Source: an uncultured Clostridia bacterium
GTDB lineage: Bacteria; Bacillota; Clostridia; Lachnospirales; Lachnospiraceae
Direction: 5' to 3'
DNA length: 9,325 nt
NCBI GenBank assembly: GCA_946405675.1
Contig: CAMJIC010000090.1
Span: forward strand, 1 to 9,325
Shown piece by piece: positions 4,730 through 9,325 of this stretch. Within the stretch, counting starts at the first letter, position 1. Each line of letters opens with the position of its first letter. The position numbers and the translations under genes were made by a program. The notes beneath the pieces were generated by a model. It had not been told where the DNA came from and did not search any database. It saw only the letters and a program-made list of their open reading frames with translations.

Positions 4730-6928
4730 ATGGCTGACAATCAAATGACGAGAAATCTGACACCGTTATCCGCCTGGGCATTTTCGATCGGGACAAGTAT
4801 CGGCTGGGGCTCCCTGATCGTGACAAGCAATACCTATCTCGCAAAGGCCGGTCCGCTCGGCAGCACGTTCGGCATGCTGATCGGCTGCGCGGTAATGCTC
4901 ATCATCAGCGTCAATTATGCATACATGATGAATATTTATCCGAATGCCGGCGGAGCATACACTTTTACGAAGCAGGTATTCGGGCACGATTACGGTTTTC
5001 TGACCGCATGGTTCCTGTCACTGACCTACCTCGCGATCCTGTGGGCCAATGCCACCTCCGTGCCTCTTTTCGCGCGGTATTTCGTCGGCGATATTTTCCA
5101 GAAGGGCCGGATGTACGCCGTTTTCGGCTATGACGTTTATTTCGGGGAAGCAATCTTATCCATTGCCGCAATCATGCTCATTGCCTTCCTGTGCTCAGTG
5201 CAGAAGAGAATCATCGCAAAAGCGATGATCGTGATGGCCCTGCTTTTCACGGCCGGGATCATCATATGCTTCGTCTTTGCGATCATGCATCATGGCATCG
5301 AATTCTATCCGGAATACGCCCCGTCCCGCGGGAAGTTCTCGCAGATCATACGGATCGCGGTCATTTCCCCGTGGGCATTTATCGGATTTGAAAGCATCTC
5401 CCACGCATCGGAAGAGACCGTTTTCCCAAGAACCAGATATCTGAGAATCCTGATCATCTCCGTAGTTTCCACGACAGCGCTTTACATCTTTGTGACGCTG
5501 CTGTCCGCAACAGCCTACCCGAAGGAATTCGGTTCCTGGTTCGAATACATCATGAACATCGATAACCTGGAAGGGCTCGAAGGGCTGCCTGCATTTTACG
5601 CGGCCGATCACTACATGGGGAAAACGGGTGTCGGTATTCTCATGGCAGCCCTCCTCGCGCTGATCCTGACCAGCCTGGTCGGGAACATTACCGCCCTGAG
5701 CAGGCTGTTCTGCTCCCTTGCCAGAGACAGGATCCTTCCGGAGAGATTCGCCCGCCTGAACAGACACTCGGTTCCCGGCAATGCGATCTGGCTCATCGCG
5801 GCAACCTCCGTCGTATTTCCCTTCATCGGCCGTACTGCCATCGGATGGATCGTCGACGTAACGACCTTCGGCGCGACACTGATCTATGGACTGGTATCGG
5901 GAACCGTCGTGAAGCGCGCTTCCGAGCGAAGGGACAAAGGAGCGTATACGGCAGGGATCCTTGGCGTCATTCTCATGATCGCCAACCTTCTCTACCTGCT
6001 CATCCCCAACCTGTTTACCTCAGGTTCCATGGAACGGGAGTCCTATTTCCTGTTTGTGATCTGGTCCCTGCTCGGGTTCGTTTACTTCCGTGTGCTGCTG
6101 CAAAAGGACCGCACCGGACAGCTCGGAAGATCCATCGTCGTATGGATCTCCCTGTTCTCACTCATCGTCTTCGTTGCGCTGGTCTGGCTGTACCAGTCTA
6201 TCATCGGCGCAACCTCCGACAGCCTGAGTTATGTTGAAAAATACTACGTAGAAGCAGGGCTGCACCAGATACAGACGGGCGTTGTCAGCAGGCAGCTTGA
6301 CATCGTCCGCCAGACCACCGCCAAGACAGTCAGCGTGGTGGTGATCCTCCTCGCGCTCTCGCTGATCATCCTCATCGGGATCTTCCGCATCATGCGGCAA
6401 AGGGCCCAGCTGAGCGAGGTTCAGCTCGGACAGGCCAAAAAGCTCGCCAGCACGGATCCCCTGACCGGGGTCAAGAACCGCACTGCATTTGCGGAGCGGG
6501 AACGCCTGGTAGACGAGCAGATCAGCGCCGGCACCTCCGGCCCCTTCGGCATCGTCGTGTGCGACCTGAACGGATTGAAATATATCAATGACACCTACGG
6601 CCATCAAACCGGGGATGAATGGATCCGCAAGACCAGCAAGATCATCTGTGACTTTTTCAGCCACAGCCCGGTATACCGCAACGGCGGCGATGAATTCGTC
6701 GTATTCCTGAGCGGAAGAGATTTTGAAAACAGAATTCAGATCCTCAGCGACCTTCATCAGCAGTCCGTTGACAACATTGCCACCAATGAAGCCGTGATCG
6801 CCGCGGGATTTGCGGAATATGTCAAAGGAACCGACAGTAAAGTCCATGCTGTCTTCGCCCGTGCAGATGCGGCAATGTACAAGGAGAAGATGCTCCTGAA
6901 GGGTATGGGTGCAAAGAGCGGACGTTGA
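4730..6928 (+). CDS. APC-superfamily permease fused to a GGDEF diguanylate cyclase (732 aa)
   Basis: Residues about 12-456 are a 12-segment APC-type amino acid permease. The unwound TM1 motif survives as GTSIGWGS (21-28), AGPLG and PNAGGAYTFTKQVFG follow, and TM6 carries PWAFIGFES (214-222). Two further segments (about 468-492 and 533-556) flank a 40-residue outside loop, putting the C-terminus in the cytoplasm. Residues about 570-732 are a GGDEF domain with STDPLTGVKNR (574-584), CDLNGLKYINDTYGHQTGD (611-629), NGGDEF (651-656) and RADAAMYKEK (711-720). Metal, GTP-binding and signature residues are all present, so c-di-GMP synthesis from two GTP is expected. The RxxD inhibitory site expected at 643-646 reads FSHS and is absent. 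The ATG at 4730 is chosen by family N-terminus; its GGAGAGG is 14 nt away, a poor spacing. A GTG at 4607 would add 41 residues but has a 1-nt spacing. MgtE follows after 21 nt. The permease part may transport, sense, or both; substrate unknown. Confidence 0.93.
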   Translation: MADNQMTRNLTPLSAWAFSIGTSIGWGSLIVTSNTYLAKAGPLGSTFGMLIGCAVMLIISVNYAYMMNIYPNAGGAYTFTKQVFGHDYGFLTAWFLSLTYLAILWANATSVPLFARYFVGDIFQKGRMYAVFGYDVYFGEAILSIAAIMLIAFLCSVQKRIIAKAMIVMALLFTAGIIICFVFAIMHHGIEFYPEYAPSRGKFSQIIRIAVISPWAFIGFESISHASEETVFPRTRYLRILIISVVSTTALYIFVTLLSATAYPKEFGSWFEYIMNIDNLEGLEGLPAFYAADHYMGKTGVGILMAALLALILTSLVGNITALSRLFCSLARDRILPERFARLNRHSVPGNAIWLIAATSVVFPFIGRTAIGWIVDVTTFGATLIYGLVSGTVVKRASERRDKGAYTAGILGVILMIANLLYLLIPNLFTSGSMERESYFLFVIWSLLGFVYFRVLLQKDRTGQLGRSIVVWISLFSLIVFVALVWLYQSIIGATSDSLSYVEKYYVEAGLHQIQTGVVSRQLDIVRQTTAKTVSVVVILLALSLIILIGIFRIMRQRAQLSEVQLGQAKKLASTDPLTGVKNRTAFAERERLVDEQISAGTSGPFGIVVCDLNGLKYINDTYGHQTGDEWIRKTSKIICDFFSHSPVYRNGGDEFVVFLSGRDFENRIQILSDLHQQSVDNIATNEAVIAAGFAEYVKGTDSKVHAVFARADAAMYKEKMLLKGMGAKSGR

Positions 6929-6949
6929 TTTGGGAAGGGGGAATCATAT

Positions 6950-8326
6950 ATGGCTGTACACAATGTCACAGTAGAGGGCACGCTTGGGGTACTGCTGAAG
7001 GAAAAACGGTATTCCGCAATCCGGGATATCCTCGTCACAATGAATCCCGCAGATATCGTTGCAGTGTTCGACGGCGTGCCTCAGGAACAGCTTCCGCTTC
7101 TGTTTCGTCTGCTCCCGAAGGAACTGGCCGCTGAAACATTTGTAGAGATGGAACCGGAGAACCAGGAGCTTCTGATCCGCGGCTTCTCCGATGTCGAGCT
7201 TCACGAGGTCGTCAATGAGCTCTATGTGGATGACGCCGTTGACATCGTGGAGGAGATGCCTGCAAACGTGGTCAAGCGGATTCTTGCCCAGGCAAGCCCG
7301 GACATGCGCAAGGAGATCAACGAGATCCTGCGGTATCCTGAGAATTCAGCCGGGTCCATCATGACCACGGAGTATGTTTCCCTCCGCCCGGAGATGACGG
7401 TCAGCGAGGCGTTCGACCGGATCAAGAATACAGGCGTCGATAAGGAAACCATTTACACCTGCTATGTGACAAAGGAGCGGAATCTGCTCGGTCTTGTCAC
7501 TGTCAAAGACCTGCTGCTGTGTCCGGACCGCGATACAAAGATTGAGTCTCTGATGAATCCTCATGTCATCACGGTCTCAACCCTGACAGACCAGGAAGAT
7601 ACCGCACGCATGCTGTCAAAATACAACTTCCTCGCCATGCCTGTCGTGGACAGCGGAAACCGCATGGTCGGTATCGTCACCTTCGATGACGCTATGGATA
7701 TCCTGCAGGAAGAAGCAACGGAAGATATCGAGATCATGGCAGGTATGACGCCGTCCGACAAAACCTACATGCGCTCCTCGCCGCTGGATCTCTTCAAGCA
7801 CAGGATCCCATGGCTCATGCTCCTGATGGTCTCCGCAACCTTTACCGGCATGATCATTACCCGTTTTGAAAATGCCCTTGCCGCACAGGTGGTGCTTACC
7901 GCCTTTATCCCGATGCTGATGGATACCGGCGGCAATTCCGGCTCCCAGTCCTCCGTCACCGTGATCCGCGCGATCTCCCTGGGTGAGATCGATTTCAAGG
8001 ACCTGAGCAGCGTTATCTGGAAAGAGATCCGCTCTTCCGTCCTGTGCGGCGTTGCCCTGGCCTGTGCATGTTTTGGCAAGATCATGCTGATCGACCGCCT
8101 GCTGCTCCATAATACAGATGTCACTGTTCTGGTCGCTCTGGTTGTATGCTTCACCATGGTACTTACCGTAATGGTCGCAGAGCTGATCGGCTGTACGCTT
8201 CCTGTCATCGCGAAGCGGATGGGCTTCGACCCTGCTGTGATGGCCAGCCCCTTTATCACCACCATCGTCGATGCCGTCTCACTGCTGCTCTACTTCGGAA
8301 TCGCGAACCTGCTGCTGTTCCGGTAG
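6950..8326 (+). CDS. mgtE: Magnesium transporter MgtE
   Basis: The 458-aa product is a full-length MgtE, the Mg2+-gated Mg2+ channel of the cytoplasmic membrane. Residues about 10-130 are the cytoplasmic MgtE_N superhelical domain, with acidic runs such as ELYVDDAVDIVEEM (90-103). Two CBS domains span about 135-195 (AGSIMTTEYVSLRP) and 200-257 (MNPHVITVSTLTDQEDTARM). The plug helix follows (EEATEDIEIMAG, 255-265). About five membrane segments run from 285 to 458 and contain the signature PMLMDTGGNSGSQSS (321-335). D441 in ITTIVDAVSLLLYF corresponds to the pore aspartate of Thermus MgtE. High internal Mg2+ closes the family's channel through the N and CBS domains. AAGGGGG at 6935-6941 lies 8 nt before the ATG. 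The 21-nt gap after the permease-cyclase gene and the lack of a promoter in it indicate one operon. No M-box precedes it. Confidence 0.96.
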   Translation: MAVHNVTVEGTLGVLLKEKRYSAIRDILVTMNPADIVAVFDGVPQEQLPLLFRLLPKELAAETFVEMEPENQELLIRGFSDVELHEVVNELYVDDAVDIVEEMPANVVKRILAQASPDMRKEINEILRYPENSAGSIMTTEYVSLRPEMTVSEAFDRIKNTGVDKETIYTCYVTKERNLLGLVTVKDLLLCPDRDTKIESLMNPHVITVSTLTDQEDTARMLSKYNFLAMPVVDSGNRMVGIVTFDDAMDILQEEATEDIEIMAGMTPSDKTYMRSSPLDLFKHRIPWLMLLMVSATFTGMIITRFENALAAQVVLTAFIPMLMDTGGNSGSQSSVTVIRAISLGEIDFKDLSSVIWKEIRSSVLCGVALACACFGKIMLIDRLLLHNTDVTVLVALVVCFTMVLTVMVAELIGCTLPVIAKRMGFDPAVMASPFITTIVDAVSLLLYFGIANLLLFR

Positions 8327-8334
8327 AGGCTGCA

Positions 8335-8448
8335 TAAGAAATATTCAAGGATAGAAGCCTTGTAAGAAGGCTGAAAAGGTAGAACTTTGTAAGAATGTTG
8401 CAAAGATAACAAAGATAAAAGTGCTGTAAGAGAGCTGCAAAGAGGATC
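8335..8448. repeat. Degenerate short direct repeats after mgtE
   Basis: The motif TAAGAA or TAAGAG occurs at 8335, 8363, 8390 and 8427. In the last three copies it is followed by a GCTG-like and AAAG-like tail, giving a loose consensus TTGTAAGAANGCTGCAAAG. Spacings are 28, 27 and 37 bp. The stretch is purine-rich on the plus strand, non-coding, and lies in the 3' untranslated region of mgtE. Confidence 0.4.
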
Positions 8449-8500
8449 AAAAAGCCCGTCCCTCCCTGGAAAGAAACATCCAGGAAGGAACGGGTTTTTT
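8449..8500. terminator. Two-way rho-independent terminator between mgtE and the phosphatase gene
   Basis: Bases 8455-8470 and 8479-8494 form a 16-position stem (14 pairs, two C-A mismatches) with an 8-nt loop. Six T follow on the plus strand (8495-8500), and five A precede it (8449-8453), which gives a T run on the minus strand. It can end both convergent transcripts. Confidence 0.88.
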
Positions 8501-8640
8501 GACCGCCAGGTAATCTTTCAGGAAAACAGACTTCTGACCGCCAGATAATCTTTCAGGAAAACAGGCTTCTGACCGCCAGGTAATCTTTCCGAAAAACAGG
8601 TTTCTGACCGCCAGATAATGATTCGGCAGGACAGATTCTC
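8501..8640. repeat. 35-bp tandem repeat, four copies
   Basis: Copies start at 8501, 8536, 8571 and 8606, each beginning GACCGCCAG(G/A)TAAT. Copies 1 and 2 match at 33 of 35 positions and copies 1 and 3 at 31 of 35; copy 4 is much decayed. The period is not a multiple of three, and the minus-strand open frame across it has no ribosome binding site, so it is not coding. The array abuts the T run of the terminator and forms the 3' tail of the phosphatase transcript. No spacers are present, so it is not a CRISPR array. Confidence 0.9.
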
Positions 8641-8665
8641 AACCTTCAGTTGATCCGGGCTTTGG

Positions 8666-9136
8666 TCATTTTCCGGGACAGATTTCCCGAAGCAGCCCTT
8701 CACACCCCTCCGTCACATCCCGATAGGTAGACTCAAAATCTCCCGTATACCATGGATCCGCCACAGGGCCAGGACGGGAAGTATGATCCAGAAGCAAAGA
8801 TACCTTTCTGCCCGGATCTCCCCCCAGAATACGGTTCATCCCTCTCAGGTTTTCCTGATCCATCCCAATCAGGAAATCATAGTCATCATAATCCGCCCTC
8901 GTCAGACGCTGCGCCCGCTTTCCTTCACAGGAGATTCCATGCTTTGCAAGCATCTTCTTCGCCGGCGGATAGACAGGATTCCCAATCCCACCCCAGATCT
9001 CCTCCGAGGACGTCGCCCGGGACTCAATGTGGAACATATTTTCCAGACCCCTTTTTTTAACCATATCCTTCAGTACAAACTCAGCCATCGGGCTGCGGCA
9101 GATGTTGCCGTGGCAAACAAAAAGTATCTTAATCAA
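8666..9136 (-). CDS. Low-molecular-weight protein tyrosine phosphatase
   Basis: The 156-aa cytoplasmic protein has the length and motifs of the LMW-PTP family, which removes phosphate from tyrosine (in some bacteria arginine) residues by a cysteinyl-phosphate intermediate. The P-loop is CHGNICRS at residues 8-15, giving C8 as nucleophile and R14 for phosphate binding, with S15 following. The general acid loop is DPWYTGDF at 127-134, with D127 as acid. It starts with TTG at 9136: the next methionine (M17) falls after the P-loop, and AAGGAG at 9146-9151 lies 9 nt upstream of the TTG. The stop overlaps no other gene, and its transcript runs into the 35-bp repeats and the two-way terminator. No kinase, capsule or arginine-kinase partner is visible in the window, so the target is unknown. 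Confidence 0.95.
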   Translation of the reverse strand: MIKILFVCHGNICRSPMAEFVLKDMVKKRGLENMFHIESRATSSEEIWGGIGNPVYPPAKKMLAKHGISCEGKRAQRLTRADYDDYDFLIGMDQENLRGMNRILGGDPGRKVSLLLDHTSRPGPVADPWYTGDFESTYRDVTEGCEGLLREICPGK

Positions 9137-9145
9137 TCGTAAAAT

Positions 9146-9151
9146 CTCCTT
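9146..9151 (-). promoter_or_regulatory. Ribosome binding site supporting the TTG start of the phosphatase
   Basis: AAGGAG lies 9 nt before TTG at 9136. No ATG or GTG in frame lies between this site and the catalytic P-loop, so the TTG start is well supported. Confidence 0.75.
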
Positions 9152-9165
9152 TCAAGTGCACCGAT

Positions 9166-9280
9166 TTGCCGCGTAATGCCTCGATTTGCCGCGATAATCC
9201 AGAGGCTTTCGGCAGATACATTCTGCCATGAAAAATGGTCGAAATGGCAAAACGGGGCAAAATGCGGCAAGTTGCGGCAA
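9166..9280. repeat. Large imperfect palindrome of 10-bp-phased TTGCC/GGCAA boxes
   Basis: On the left, TTGCC-like boxes start at 9166, 9176 and 9186. On the right, GGCAA boxes start at 9246, 9256, 9266 and 9276, all at exactly 10-bp steps. Arms 9166-9190 and 9246-9270 are inverted copies matching at 20 of 25 positions. The centre holds a perfect 6-bp hairpin, GGCAGA-TACAT-TCTGCC (9211-9227), concentric with the arms to within about 1 bp. It lies 29 to 143 nt upstream of the phosphatase start, within its leader or promoter region. No coding capacity or transposase is seen. It could be an operator array on one helix face, a leader RNA fold, or a small mobile repeat. Confidence 0.65.
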
Positions 9281-9310
9281 CGATTAGTAGTCAAAACGTA
9301 GTAAAAATCG

Positions 9311-9325
9311 GGTAGTTTTACTACC
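9311..9325. repeat. GTAGT-containing hairpin at the right edge
   Basis: GGTAGTTTTACTACC is a perfect 6-bp inverted repeat with a 3-nt loop, cut by the window end. On the minus strand it is followed by CGATTTTT, so it could be a weak terminator for a gene entering from the right. Further GTAGT copies lie at 9287 and 9298. Confidence 0.35.

Noticed and set aside
8501..8640. CRISPR array
   Set aside because: The 35-bp units are directly joined with no spacers, the copies decay along their whole length, and no cas gene is nearby.
8518..8703. 61-aa minus-strand ORF over the tandem repeats
   Set aside because: It overlaps the end of the phosphatase gene, has no ribosome binding site, and the 35-bp period breaks the reading frame so no protein repeat is formed.

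Overview
The window looks like a chromosomal segment of a gut-type Clostridia (Bacillota), most likely Lachnospiraceae. This rests on strong AGGAGG-type ribosome binding sites, moderately high GC, and the families present: a DUF5702 protein, a 76-aa clostridial conserved small protein, a MepA/DinF-like MATE pump, and an amino-acid-permease/GGDEF fusion with a DLNGLK-type cyclase core. The taxonomic call is inference. No rRNA, tRNA, CRISPR array, insertion sequence or phage gene was seen.

Layout. Positions 1-1175 (minus) hold the N-terminal part of a DUF5702 protein that runs off the left edge. A 374-nt gap follows, containing the terminator of the next unit. Positions 1552-3185 (minus) hold a MATE efflux pump preceded by a 76-aa small protein, probably one transcription unit with a TTGACA promoter. 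Positions 3372-4355 (minus) hold a WYL-domain regulator with a strong promoter of its own. Across a 374-nt divergent control region, with promoters facing each way, operator-like inverted repeats and a foldable leader RNA, lie two plus-strand genes. The first is a 732-aa APC-superfamily permease fused to a GGDEF diguanylate cyclase (4730-6928). The second, 21 nt later, is the Mg2+ channel/transporter mgtE (6950-8326). The 339-nt convergent gap after mgtE contains degenerate short repeats, a long two-way terminator and four 35-bp tandem repeats. A low-molecular-weight protein tyrosine phosphatase with a TTG start (8666-9136, minus) follows. The last 189 nt carry a large imperfect palindrome built from TTGCC/GGCAA boxes spaced exactly 10 bp apart.

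How it may work together. The centre is a plausible small signalling module. A permease-like membrane part would sense or carry an amino-acid-like solute, and its cytoplasmic GGDEF domain would make c-di-GMP. MgtE is co-transcribed, and a ligand-responsive WYL regulator is divergently transcribed from the same control region. The active-site residues of the cyclase are intact but the usual RxxD inhibitory site is absent. The functional coupling is inference from order and spacing. The permease-GGDEF fusion is the most interesting item. I believe similar fusions occur in other gut Clostridia, but I know of no characterised member.
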